In this document: positions 54,390 to 62,908 of the stretch, piece after piece
How the letters are laid out: every line of letters begins with the position of its first letter
How positions within the stretch are numbered: the stretch's first letter is position 1
NCBI GenBank assembly: GCA_963805715.1
Contig: CAWDVK010000006.1
Location: forward strand, 137,962 to 201,961
Direction of reading: 5' to 3'
Source of the DNA: CAWDVK01 sp963805715
GTDB lineage: Bacteria; Actinomycetota; Actinomycetes; Streptosporangiales; Streptosporangiaceae
Length of the DNA stretch: 64,000 nucleotides
Position numbers and translations under genes: made by a program
Notes under the pieces: model-generated
Databases searched by the model: none
What the model was told of the DNA's origin: nothing
The model's input: only the letters and a program-made list of their open reading frames with translations

Positions 54390-57107
54390 TCAGGCTTCAT
54401 CGGCTTCGGCTGGCGCGTCGTGGATGACACCGTCATCAAGAGGGTCGTCGTAGTCGATGGTCCGGCGGTATTCGGGGTGGTCTTTGTCCATCTGGTGTGC
54501 GCCGTGGAGGGGGACGGGGTAGCGGGTCCGGCTGTCCCAGGCGACGGTGTGGTCGCAGAGGCGGGCGGCTGCGATGGCGTAGGTGAGTGAGTCGTCCGGG
54601 GCGCCGACGACGAGGATCTCGGTTGAGGTGTGGGCGTACCAGTTGGCTTGCTGCTGCTCGGGGCTGGCGTGCCAGCGGGAGATGTCGCTGCCGAGGCGGC
54701 GTTGCCGGCCCTTGCCGTCGAACTGGCGTGGCACGGTCGCGAGTACCCATGCCCTGCCGCTGTCGTGCCCGAGGTCCAGTTCGTACAGGGCGTTGGTGGT
54801 CTTGACGACCTCTTCGGCGTCGGAGGCCTCGCCGGCGTCGGCCAGGTTGGGGGCGATGTGGACGCCGCGGACTGGCCGGGGGATTTCGCCAGTACCCGGC
54901 GTGATGCGGACGATGGCGGCGGGCTTGAAGTCCGGTGGGCCGGGGAGGGGCACTCTGCTCTCGATCGTGCCGTCATGGTCTGGCGCGCGGTCGAGGTGCT
55001 TGTTGGCGAGCCCGGGCCAGATGCTGCGGCATGACTCGCCGGAGACGAGCAGCACGTAAGGGGTGCCGCCCAGTGCCGGCTTCAGCTGGCGCAGCGCCTG
55101 GTTGATGGCGGCAGGCACGCGCGCGTCATATGCGGTTGCCCGGGTGCCTTCGGCCAGGTCGTGCGCGCGGAAGGCGACGTCGGCTTCGGTGTAGGGCATC
55201 CACCCGGTCGCGCCGGTGACGGGGTGCGGGTGCCAGCTGTAGCCGAGCATCCGCCACTGGGAGGTCTCGCTGACCGGGACCAGGGCCGCGAGCGTGTAGA
55301 TCAGGTGGCGCTTCCCGGCGATGGCTTTCTGCTCCCGCAGGTGCAGGCCGACGAACGCATGCGGGCGGGTGAGGCCGTGGCGGCCGTGGGCGAGTGCCTC
55401 GCCGATCCGGCTGTGGATGATGCCGCCTGAGCGCAGCAGGTCGCCGAGCGCGGCGTGACCGGGATGGTCTTTGCGGACGGCCTCGGTCAGGGCCACGGCC
55501 GTGGTCAGCTGGGTGACGTTGCCGGTGCGTGGGGCAGGGGCCGTGGCGATGAACTGGGTTGGTGCTCCGCGGCGGGCCAGCAGCCGGTTGACCGGGTGCT
55601 TGGCGTCGCCGATGTCGGGGTCTGGTTCGGATGAGCCGCGGCGGGCCTTCTTGCGTTGCTCCTCCCATGCGGCGGGGTCGTAGTCGGTCTCGCACAACGC
55701 GAGGATCCGCACGCCGGGGCTGGGATCGAGATGGCTGATCGTGTCGGCGAGCTGACGCCGCTGGGTGTGCGGGCCGTGCGCGAGCAGGGCGCTGGCGTTG
55801 CAGAAGATGACCGTGACAGCGCCGGGGAGGAGCGGGGTCTGGTCGCCGTCGTTGATCGGGGCTGCGGCGAGGTCGAGCCGGTCGAAATGGTAGGCGAGAA
55901 GGTTCTGGATACGGCGGCGGGTGTGCGCGGTGGCGTAGAGAACCACGATCCGCAGGCTCTGGCAGCCCGACACAGTGATCGTCCCGGGGAGGGTGATCGG
56001 GTCCAGTAGCTCGGTGTCCCGTCCGAGCTGGCGTTTGGGCCGTGCCTTGAACCGGTGGCCGGGCACTTGAGTGGCGGTCACCGAGCGGACGCCGAGGGTT
56101 TCGGCCGCGTGGCAGGTGAGTGCGCGCACCGTGTGCATGCCGGCGCCGCGGCCGATTGGGAAGCGCACCGAGCGGGGGATTACTGCGCGGAGCCTGCCGG
56201 GTGGCCCGGACAGGTCGCGGTCTTCGGGCAGGATTGGCTTCTCGCCGCGGAGCTTGGACAGGATCGTCAAGGTCAGCCTCGTGGCGGGGTCGATGTCCTT
56301 GGGGCGGCTCCTGGCGCTGAGCCCGAGGACGAGCAGTGGTGCGGCGGGATCGTGCTGGGCGAGCCAGGCGGTGCGGGAGCTGCTGAGCCGGTCAGCCAGC
56401 CAGAACACGGCCGGGTCGAGCAGGAGGATGGGGAGGCGGAGGTGGGGCAGGGTCTTCATCCGTAGCTTGACCCGCAGCGCGGCGTACCGGGTGGGATATC
56501 TGTCGCCCCAGCTGCCGGGCCAGAGCAGGTCGTTGTCCCAGACCAGCAGGTCGCCGTTGGTGTCCATGCGGAACCGGATCTCCAGCCCGTCCACCTTGAA
56601 CGCGGCGGCGGCCAGGAGGGACGCCGCGTGCCACGTGGCGATGTCGTACACCCACCCTGGCGCGTCCGCCTGATGCCCTGTCAGGCGCACATGGCGGGCC
56701 AGCGGGCACGGCTCCGGCGCGATCTCGGCGATCTGGCTGGCGAGTTCGCTGGTGTAGCCGAAGCTGATCTGGTCGGGCGGGACGCCCAGGATGGCCTGCT
56801 CGAAGACGGTGAACGCGTCTTGGAGGTCGGCGGGCTGCAGGGGATGGTGGCTGGCCAGGAACATGGGCGGCTGGTCTTTGCTGGCGGGCCCGAGGTTGAC
56901 CTGGGTGCGCCCGGCGGCCCGCAGCGCGGCAGTGAGCGCGGCATAGGGCAGGTTGCCTTCTGAGCCGGTGTGCTGCCGGTAACGGTTCCGCAGGTCAAGC
57001 CAGGCCCTGCGTACTGCTGGCGGGAGGTGGTACAGCTGTGCCGTGCCGACCAGGTCGCGGGTGAACGGGAAGCCGGCCAGTTCGAGGTGGTTGCGTGATT
57101 GGGTCAC
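54390..57107 (-). CDS. pPIWI-RE family protein (prokaryotic Argonaute-like)
   Basis: 905 residues of the pPIWI-RE architecture: an N-terminal domain (LAGFPFTRDLVGTAQLYHLP), then an X/MID-like middle, and a C-terminal RNase H-fold domain. In the latter, YVLLVSGESCRSIWPGLANK, ISRWHASPEQQQANWYAHTS and TEILVVGAPDDSLTYAIAAA, together with PVPLHGAHQMDKDHPEYR, recur in this family. Systems of this kind pair the protein with a DinG-like helicase and a restriction nuclease and are thought to target invading nucleic acid via R-loops. The GTG start overlaps the helicase stop. No nuclease partner is present. Confidence 0.75.
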   Translation of the reverse strand: MTQSRNHLELAGFPFTRDLVGTAQLYHLPPAVRRAWLDLRNRYRQHTGSEGNLPYAALTAALRAAGRTQVNLGPASKDQPPMFLASHHPLQPADLQDAFTVFEQAILGVPPDQISFGYTSELASQIAEIAPEPCPLARHVRLTGHQADAPGWVYDIATWHAASLLAAAAFKVDGLEIRFRMDTNGDLLVWDNDLLWPGSWGDRYPTRYAALRVKLRMKTLPHLRLPILLLDPAVFWLADRLSSSRTAWLAQHDPAAPLLVLGLSARSRPKDIDPATRLTLTILSKLRGEKPILPEDRDLSGPPGRLRAVIPRSVRFPIGRGAGMHTVRALTCHAAETLGVRSVTATQVPGHRFKARPKRQLGRDTELLDPITLPGTITVSGCQSLRIVVLYATAHTRRRIQNLLAYHFDRLDLAAAPINDGDQTPLLPGAVTVIFCNASALLAHGPHTQRRQLADTISHLDPSPGVRILALCETDYDPAAWEEQRKKARRGSSEPDPDIGDAKHPVNRLLARRGAPTQFIATAPAPRTGNVTQLTTAVALTEAVRKDHPGHAALGDLLRSGGIIHSRIGEALAHGRHGLTRPHAFVGLHLREQKAIAGKRHLIYTLAALVPVSETSQWRMLGYSWHPHPVTGATGWMPYTEADVAFRAHDLAEGTRATAYDARVPAAINQALRQLKPALGGTPYVLLVSGESCRSIWPGLANKHLDRAPDHDGTIESRVPLPGPPDFKPAAIVRITPGTGEIPRPVRGVHIAPNLADAGEASDAEEVVKTTNALYELDLGHDSGRAWVLATVPRQFDGKGRQRRLGSDISRWHASPEQQQANWYAHTSTEILVVGAPDDSLTYAIAAARLCDHTVAWDSRTRYPVPLHGAHQMDKDHPEYRRTIDYDDPLDDGVIHDAPAEADEA

Positions 57108-57989
57108 GGCGTGTTCTCCGTGGGGGTGAGGCCGGCGTAGGTGAGCAGCGATGTCAGGGTCGAGCCGTAGATGCGGGCCATGGCATCCTGCCGGTCCGGT
57201 GGGAGGGTTTCGTAGTAGTAGCGCAGCAGCGCGGGCAGGTCGCTGCCCAGCCGACTGTCGTGGAAGGCGTTATCCACTAGGTACAGCTCAACGTCGGTCC
57301 GGCCGCGCCGTGCCCGCCCGGCGAGCTGGATGAAGTCCACCAGGATCCCGGCGACCACTTCGGCTTTGAGTTCGCGGGCCATAAGGCTGAACCGCGGGTC
57401 GCTGCCCAGCAGCTTGTACAGGCGCTGGTGTGCGTCGGTGCGCTGCTCTGCGAGGATCGCGGCCGGGTCCGGGCAGGCCGCGGCGCGCTGGAGCGCGTGG
57501 GCGTTGACGCTGGCGAACATCTCAGCCGGCTCGGAGAGCTGGGCAACCGGGCGGACGCAGACCCAGATCTCGGAGATCGCGGACCGCTGCTGGCCGGGGA
57601 TCAAGATGTTCAGGCCGCGGGCGGTGCGGCTGATCGGGGCGAGCAGCACGTCGGCGCCGCGGTGGTGGGGGAAGGTCTCGAACTGCCCAGGGTCGAGGAG
57701 CAGCGCCCCGGGCGGGGGGAGGATCTGCCTGCGGGCAGGGTCGGGGCTGACGGCGACCGCCAGCTGTGCGGGGTCGGTGGCCTCGGCCATGCCGTGAGCG
57801 AGCAAGGAGCATTGCCGGTAGGAGTTGGTGACGACCAGGACGCGCGCCCGGTCGGCCCGCTGCGGATCGGCGCGCAGTGCCGCGAGGTGGGGGCCGAGCT
57901 GCTGATCCCAGAGGCGGTGGCCCAGCTCCGTCAGGATGCCGTCTTTGGCGCCCTCGGGCTGGCCGGCGACGCGGATGGCGGTGTAGGCG
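57104..57989 (-). pseudogene. pPIWI-RE system DinG-like helicase, 5' truncated
   Basis: About 295 codons of the C-terminal region remain: AKDGILTELGHRLWDQQLGP, RARVLVVTNSYRQCSLLAHG, then AGILVDFIQLAGRARRGRTD, the motif VI-type arginine finger of superfamily 2 helicases. The reading frame enters the transposon end at 57990, and no Walker A or B part is found anywhere in the window. The overlap with the pPIWI-RE start shows the ancestral operon order. Confidence 0.7.
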
Positions 57990-58038
57990 TGTTGCCGGTC
58001 ATTCAGGGTGAGCGTGGCAGCGTCATTGCTGGTGAGCG
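57990..58038. repeat. Left terminal repeat of the transposon
   Basis: It begins TGTTGCCGGTCATTCAG and carries GTGAGCG at 58008 and 58032. TTGCTGGTGAGCG is repeated exactly inside the right end in inverted orientation (near 62851). Confidence 0.7.
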
Positions 58039-58052
58039 CGTGCGTGACGTGA

Positions 58053-58083
58053 AGGCCCCGCCCGGCGTAGCCGGGCGGGGCCT
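58053..58083. terminator. Strong GC hairpin near the transposon left end
   Basis: Perfect 14-bp arms (AGGCCCCGCCCGGC and its complement) enclose GTA. It follows the ATPase gene stop on the minus strand and could shield flanking genes from transposon transcription. No U-tract is present. Confidence 0.6.
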
Positions 58084-58108
58084 GGTGTTCACGGTGTCGC
58101 GGGGACGC

Positions 58109-58924
58109 TCAGCCTGTCGCGGTGACTTCTGCGATGGCGGCCCTGGCGGAGGCGTGGTCGACGAGGTTCTTCCCGGCGCCGGCGGTGGCGATCAGGGCGG
58201 CGGTGCAGATGTTGTTGACGGTGCGGGGCTTGCCGCGGGCGGCCTGGTGGATCTGGGCGATCGCCTCGTCGGTGAACAGCTCGGCGGTGCGCCCCGCCTG
58301 CTCGAGGTGGTGGCGGATGTAGCCGGCGGTCTCGTCGGGGGTCATGCCCGTCATCTGGTACCTCACGGTGATCCGCTGCTCCAGGGCGGCTAGCACGCCC
58401 AGCTTGACGGAGTGGCGGAGGGTGGGCTGGCCGACCAGGATGGTCGCGAACGGGGTGGAGGAGTCCATGTCGTGGTTAGTCATGAGCCTGATCGACTCTA
58501 GCTGGTCATGGTCGAGCAGGTGCGCCTCGTCGATGACCAGCACCGGGGTCCGCCCGCGCTCGGCTGCCTCGCCGGCCAGGACGTTCCAGGCCTGGACGGC
58601 GAGGGCGGCGGTGCCGTGGACGGGCTTGCCGCCGAGGGCCGTGACCACGTGCGCGAGGATGCCCCTCACGCCGGTGGAGGGGTTGCCGACGTATATGACG
58701 GTGTGGCTAGCGGGGTCGAGGTCGGCGACGGCGGCGCGGATCGCGACCGTCTTCCCGGTCCCGACCTCGCCCGTGACCATGCAGATCGTCTTGTCGGCGA
58801 CGGCCCAGGCGATGCGGGCGGCGGCCTCGCCGCAGTCGCGGTGGCGGTGCAGCCTTGAGGGGGGCAGGTCGCGGCCGAACGGCATGCGGGCGAGCCCGAA
58901 CCTGGTGACGACGGCGTCGATCAT
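58109..58924 (-). CDS. Transposition AAA+ ATPase (TniB/TnsC/ExeA-like)
   Basis: 271 residues. Walker A is VTGEVGTGKTVA, Walker B VLVIDEAHLLD, and sensor-type ATILVGQPTLR follows. A C-terminal winged-helix-like lid is at RGKPRTVNNICTAALIA. It selects targets and activates the transposase. The start overlaps the small upstream gene by 4 bp. Confidence 0.85.
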   Translation of the reverse strand: MIDAVVTRFGLARMPFGRDLPPSRLHRHRDCGEAAARIAWAVADKTICMVTGEVGTGKTVAIRAAVADLDPASHTVIYVGNPSTGVRGILAHVVTALGGKPVHGTAALAVQAWNVLAGEAAERGRTPVLVIDEAHLLDHDQLESIRLMTNHDMDSSTPFATILVGQPTLRHSVKLGVLAALEQRITVRYQMTGMTPDETAGYIRHHLEQAGRTAELFTDEAIAQIHQAARGKPRTVNNICTAALIATAGAGKNLVDHASARAAIAEVTATG

Positions 58925-59322
58925 GAGCTTTCTCCTTCTTCTTCTGGTGCGGGGCGGCCGTGGACGGCGGCGAGCTGCTGCTGGGCCTGGCCGAGGTCAC
59001 GGGCGAGGGCGGCCGCGGACGCGCGGGCGCCGGACAGGGACAGGCGGGCGCCGCCGACGGCGGCGCCCGGGCCGGTGCCGTCGTCGCAGCCGAGCCGCCC
59101 GGCCTCCAGGGCGGACGCGAGCCAGCGGCCGACCTGGGCCAGAAGCTGGGTCAGGCCGGCCGCGGCGAGCGACAGCTCGCCGATGAGCTCGCAGGCGTCG
59201 GCGGGCCAGTCCAGGCCTTGGCCGCCGAGGGTGGCGTGGTTCAGGGAGCGGACCGCCCCGGCCGCGGCGCGGGCCAGGGCCAGGGTCTCGCGCGGGGAGT
59301 CAGCCACGGCCGCCTCCTTCAT
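58921..59322 (-). CDS. Small transposon-encoded helical protein
   Basis: 133 residues, Ala/Leu-rich and predicted helical (LALARAAAGAVRSLNHATLG, RASAAALARDLGQAQQQLAA). It is coupled to the ATPase gene by a 4-bp overlap and overlaps the transposase by 23 bp, so it is a bona fide cistron. The function is unknown; an adaptor between transposase and ATPase is conceivable. Confidence 0.6.
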   Translation of the reverse strand: MKEAAVADSPRETLALARAAAGAVRSLNHATLGGQGLDWPADACELIGELSLAAAGLTQLLAQVGRWLASALEAGRLGCDDGTGPGAAVGGARLSLSGARASAAALARDLGQAQQQLAAVHGRPAPEEEGESS

Positions 59323-60724
59323 TCCCTTCCTCTTCTTCCGGTTCCCCCTGCTTGCCCGGTTCGTCCCGGGGGCCGTTGACGAGGAACTGGTAGGAGACCT
59401 GGTCGCGCAGGGCCGCGTCGTGGCCGTCGCCGAGGGCGCCGAGGTAGTCGATCCCGGTGGGGGCGGGCTCGGTGCGGGGCTGGGAGTCGGGGAGGCGGGC
59501 CTTGGGGTGGCGGTGCCGGCCGACGGTGAACGGGACGGCGGCCCCGGCGGGCTTCCCGCCGAGGCGGACCTCGACCCGGTCCAGATCGAACGGGGAGAAC
59601 AGCAGCTCGACTGTCCGCCCGGCCAGCCACGCGTCGACCTGGTAGGCGTTGCCGTGCATCCGGACCAGGGCCGTCTTGTCGGCCTTGCGCCGCTCGGACC
59701 ACAAGAACGCCTCCCGCAGCAGGCCCGGCTCGGGGACGGCCCGCTCGGCCGGGGTGGCCTTCTCCCACCGCTCAGCCGGGGCCTCGCCGGTCTCGGAGTG
59801 GACCGCCCGGTGGTAGGAGGTTTCCGTCCAGGCCTGGAACAGGCGGTTCATCTCCGCCAGGTCCGCGACGCCGGACCCGTCGCCGACCTCGACGAGGAAC
59901 TGGTCCCGCACCGTGCGGAAGAAGCGCTCGATTTTTCCCCTTCCTTCCGGTTTGCCGGGCCGGGAGTGGATGAGCTTCACGCCGAGGACGGCGCAGCCGC
60001 GCAGCAGCCACGCGTCGACGAACGGGCTGCCGTTGTCCAGGTAGCAGGCCCGGGGGACGCCGCGGGCCTGCAGGGCCGGGCGGAACGCCGCGGCCATCCG
60101 GACCACGTCGTCGTGGTGCGCCCAGCGGGCGCCCATCACGGCGCGGGAGTGGTCGTCGACGAACGCGAAAAGGTACGACTTCGCCCCGCCGATCACGGGG
60201 CCGTGGAGAGTGTCCCCCGTCCACATTTCATTCGGCCTGGTGCACTCGAACCGTCCGAAGGCCCGCTGTTCTTCCTCCGGCCCCGGGGCCGGCCGGTTCA
60301 GCTCCAGCCGCTCGAACAGCCGCTGCAGGGTCCGGTCCGACGGCGCCCACCCCGACGTGACCTGCAGGACCCGCCGGACCTGCGCCGCCGTCCGCCCGGG
60401 CTTCTCCCTTTTCAGGGCCTCCGCCAGCGCGAGGACCTCCTGCGGGGTCCGCGGCGCGGGCTGGCGCGGGGACGGCACCAGCGCGTCGAACCCGCCCTCC
60501 TCGTAAGCGCGCCGCCAGCGGGTCAGCGTCGAGTACGACACCGTGACCCGCCGCCCGCCCGGCCCCTCATGGACGCGCGCCGCCATCTCCCTGGCCCGCC
60601 AGCCCCGCTCCGCCAGGCTCAGCCCCGGCTCGGCGAGCTCGGCCACCAGCGAGTACCGGAACAGGCCCGTCTCCCGGGCCCGCTCCACCCGCGCCTTCTG
60701 ATCCGCCTCGTCCGCAGTCGCCAC
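59300..60724 (-). CDS. DDE transposase (Mu/IS481-type, TniA-like)
   Basis: 474 residues. N-terminal helix-turn-helix segments include VTVSYSTLTRWRRAYEEGGF. The RNase H-fold core has MWTGDTLHGPV (Asp), CYLDNGSPFVDA (Asp) and KPEGRGKIERFFRT (Glu), so the catalytic triad is intact. The C-terminal Mu-type barrel follows (VRMHGNAYQVDAWLAGRTVE). A Glu-rich tail (EPEEEEGNEGG) could contact the ATPase. Confidence 0.88.
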   Translation of the reverse strand: MATADEADQKARVERARETGLFRYSLVAELAEPGLSLAERGWRAREMAARVHEGPGGRRVTVSYSTLTRWRRAYEEGGFDALVPSPRQPAPRTPQEVLALAEALKREKPGRTAAQVRRVLQVTSGWAPSDRTLQRLFERLELNRPAPGPEEEQRAFGRFECTRPNEMWTGDTLHGPVIGGAKSYLFAFVDDHSRAVMGARWAHHDDVVRMAAAFRPALQARGVPRACYLDNGSPFVDAWLLRGCAVLGVKLIHSRPGKPEGRGKIERFFRTVRDQFLVEVGDGSGVADLAEMNRLFQAWTETSYHRAVHSETGEAPAERWEKATPAERAVPEPGLLREAFLWSERRKADKTALVRMHGNAYQVDAWLAGRTVELLFSPFDLDRVEVRLGGKPAGAAVPFTVGRHRHPKARLPDSQPRTEPAPTGIDYLGALGDGHDAALRDQVSYQFLVNGPRDEPGKQGEPEEEEGNEGGGRG

Positions 60725-60818
60725 ATCTTGTCCTTTCTCGAAGGCCTGCCCGTCGCAGGCCCGCCGAGAGTGACAGGAGGTAACCGCCCCAGGTCAGAGG
60801 GGAAGTCGTGTTGAACCG

Positions 60819-61302
60819 TCACGCCAGGGCAGGCAGCGGCATGTCCCCGCCAACCCGGCGGAACGCGACGGACGGGGACAGGAGCGACCCCGCCGTGACC
60901 ACCGCCGCGAGCTCCCAGCCCGACACCGCGAGCGCCGGCCACCGGCCCGCCGCCGCGGCCCCGGCCGCCGCGACCGCCACCACCGCGTCGCCCAGGCCGC
61001 TGCCCGCCGGGTCCAGCGGCACCGGATCCACCGCCAGGATGCCCGCCAGCCGGGTGAAGAACCCCCGCACCCGCCCCGCCGAGGAACGGAACCGGCGCAG
61101 CCTGTCCCGCACCGTGTCCTGCGGGACCCCGCTCGCCGCCGCGATCGACCGGAACCCCTGGCCCCGCGCAGCCCGCGCCAGCATGTCCCCGATCACCGCC
61201 GTCCCGTCGCACCGCCGAGCCAGCACCCACGCCGGGAGCAGCACGTGCGTGACCCCGCACGAGCCGCACCGCGCCCGCCGCGGCCGCACCCCCACCGCGA
61301 CT
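60819..61302 (-). pseudogene. DUF6431 gene, 3' part
   Basis: VGVRPRRARCGSCGVTHVLL begins the zinc-ribbon and helix-turn-helix part (FRSIAAASGVPQDTVRDRLR) of the transposon-associated DUF6431 family. The 5' part lies at 62582-62739 beyond the IS3 element. Excising the IS and one ACT copy restores the frame exactly: RRVFTAGR joins VAVGVRPRR. Confidence 0.75.
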
Positions 61303-61367
61303 TGGCGTGCCTCCTTCTTTCCGGACTGCGGATCCTTTAGGATCCTCACTCGGAAAGGATCAGTTAA

Positions 61368-61653
61368 TTGTCAAGGTACAAGACTTATTCGCCTGAGTTC
61401 CGTGAGGAAGCCGCCCGTATGGTGGCGGAAACGTCACGCGCTATCGCGGATGTCGCTCGCGAGTCGGGATCAGCGAGACTTCTTTGGGGAACTGGGTAAG
61501 AGCATACCGGGGAAAGCACGCGGCGAAGAGCCTCCACTGCAGATATCCGAGCGAGCCCGGCTCCGCGAGCTTGAGCGGGAGAACCGGGAGCTGCGGATGA
61601 AGAACGAGTTTCTCTCAAAAGCAGCGGCATACTTCGCAGCGGAGCATCGGTGA
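61368..61653 (+). pseudogene. IS3 orfA (helix-turn-helix), frameshifted
   Basis: SRYKTYSPEFREEAARMVAE and IADVARESG are in one frame, LGNWVRAYRGKHA in a second, and RARLRELERENRELRMKNEF (leucine zipper) in a third, which ends at 61653. At least two indels are required between about 61470 and 61550. Confidence 0.75.
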
Positions 61654-62539
61654 GCGACAAGTACGGGTTCGCCGACGCAGAGTATGCTACTGGCGCGGCT
61701 GCTCCGGGTATTACGCAGATGTGCGAGTGGCTGGGGGTATCAAAGTCAGGATTCTATGAATGGCGATCCCGGCCGGAAAGCGCAACCGCGGAAAGGAGAA
61801 ACAGGCTCGCGCTGATCATCAAGAGCATATTCGACGATTCTGATTCCACGTACGGGTACCGGCGCATCGCTACCGAGCTGGCCCGCCAGGGCATCGTGGC
61901 CGGGCTTAAGCCGTCCGCAAGCTCATGCGCGAGCTGGGCCTGGTCGCCTGCCAGCCCCGGCCGAGACGATCCACCACGCACCAGGGCGCGGCCGGCCCGA
62001 TCCCGGATCTGGTGAACCGGGACTTCTCCGCCGGGGCGCCGGGGCAGAAAATGGTCGGCGATATCACCTACATTTATACGTGGCAGGGCTGGGAATATCT
62101 CGCGACGGTCATTGACTGCGCGACCCGCAAGGTCATCGGCTGGGCGATGGATGACAATTATCAGACGCCGCTGATCACCAGGGCGATCGAGATGGCGGCC
62201 CGGAATGTTAGTCTCCCCGCTGATGCTATCTTCCATTCGGACCGCGGGAGTAATTACACGTCGGCGGAGTTCGCGGCCGTGCTGGAAAGCGCTGGGATCC
62301 GGCAGTCCGTCGGCCGCACCGGGATATGCTACGACAATGCGCTGGCAGAATCATTCAACGGCGTGCTGAAAGTCGAGCGGGTCTACCGGACAGTGTACCC
62401 GACGAGGGAAATGGCGAGGAAGGACATTGCGCGGTACATCGAGATCCGCTACAATCGGAAACGTCTTCACTCGGCACTCGGTTACCGGACTCCGGAAGAG
62501 GTCCATGACGAGTACCTGAACCGGCAGCCCGCAGCATGA
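61650..62539 (+). pseudogene. IS3 orfB (DDE transposase), one frameshift
   Basis: It starts GTG at 61650, overlapping the orfA stop. FADAEYATGAAAPGITQMCE and WLGVSKSGFYEWRSRP precede a one-base shift near 61905. After it come VRKLMRELGLVACQPRPRR and the intact core: GDITYIYT (Asp), FHSDRGSNYTS (Asp), CYDNALAESFNGVLKVE (Glu). The usual programmed frameshift lies between orfA and orfB, not here, so this is damage. Confidence 0.8.
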
Positions 62540-62581
62540 ATTAACACCAATAAAGCTGTCCGGAAAAGGCGAGGCGCCTCA

Positions 62582-62739
62582 ACTCGCCCCGCCGTGAACA
62601 CCCGCCGCAAGACCGCGTGGCCCCACCCGCCCAGCCGACCCCCGCAGCCAGGACACGAAAGCAGGCCGTTACGCAGAAGCTCCTCCGCAACCGCCGTGCT
62701 GTTGCCTACCGTGAGCAACGGTGCCTCCAAGCACCTCAC
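62582..62739 (-). pseudogene. DUF6431 gene, 5' part
   Basis: LTVGNSTAVAEELLRNGLLS followed by CPGCGGRLGGWGHAVLRRVF is the first zinc-ribbon of the DUF6431 protein. The likely start is the GTG at 62739 (or a TTG at 62718). A GC hairpin (62740-62749 pairing with 62770-62779) lies directly upstream. Confidence 0.7.
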
Positions 62740-62794
62740 GGCCCTCCCCGGACTTCGGGAAAAGGTAACGGGGAGGGCCGACCCGAAACCGACA

Positions 62795-62908
62795 CGCTCA
62801 CGGTGTCGTCGCACGCCACCCCGCCGCAACCAGAACCACCACGAAAAGCACGCTCACCAGCAAAGACGCAACCACGCCAACGACGCTCACGCTGAATGGC
62901 GGCTAACA
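62795..62908. repeat. Right terminal region of the transposon
   Basis: CGCTCAC (complement of the left-end GTGAGCG) recurs at 62795, 62851 and 62884. The terminal CTGAATGGCGGCTAACA is the inverted partner of the left terminus. Confidence 0.65.

Larger units (their letters stand above)
61303..62581 (+). mobile_element. IS3-family insertion sequence, 1,279 bp
   Basis: The 23-bp imperfect inverted repeats (61303-61325 and 62559-62581; 16 of 23 matches) begin TG and end CA and share TTTCCGGA. The flanks are ACT at 61300-61302 and ACT at 62582-62584, a 3-bp target duplication normal for IS3. The element interrupts the DUF6431 gene of the outer transposon. Both of its ORFs are frameshifted. Confidence 0.88.
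57990..62908. mobile_element. TniA/TniB-type transposon
   Basis: The ends share a 17-bp inverted terminus TGTT...CATTCAG (57990-58006 and the complement of 62892-62908; 13 of 17 matches). Internally each end repeats GTGAGCG: 58008 and 58032 on the left; 62795, 62851 and 62884 (complement) on the right, like the multiple transposase sites of Tn7/Mu-type elements. Cargo is a DDE transposase, an AAA ATPase, a small protein and a DUF6431 gene. An IS3 copy lies inside. No 5-bp target duplication is seen, so flanking DNA was rearranged or deleted afterwards. Confidence 0.75.

Noticed and set aside
59075..60814. 579-codon plus-strand open frame in the transposon
   Set aside because: It mirrors the transposase and small gene, and the transposase reading has a full DDE triad.
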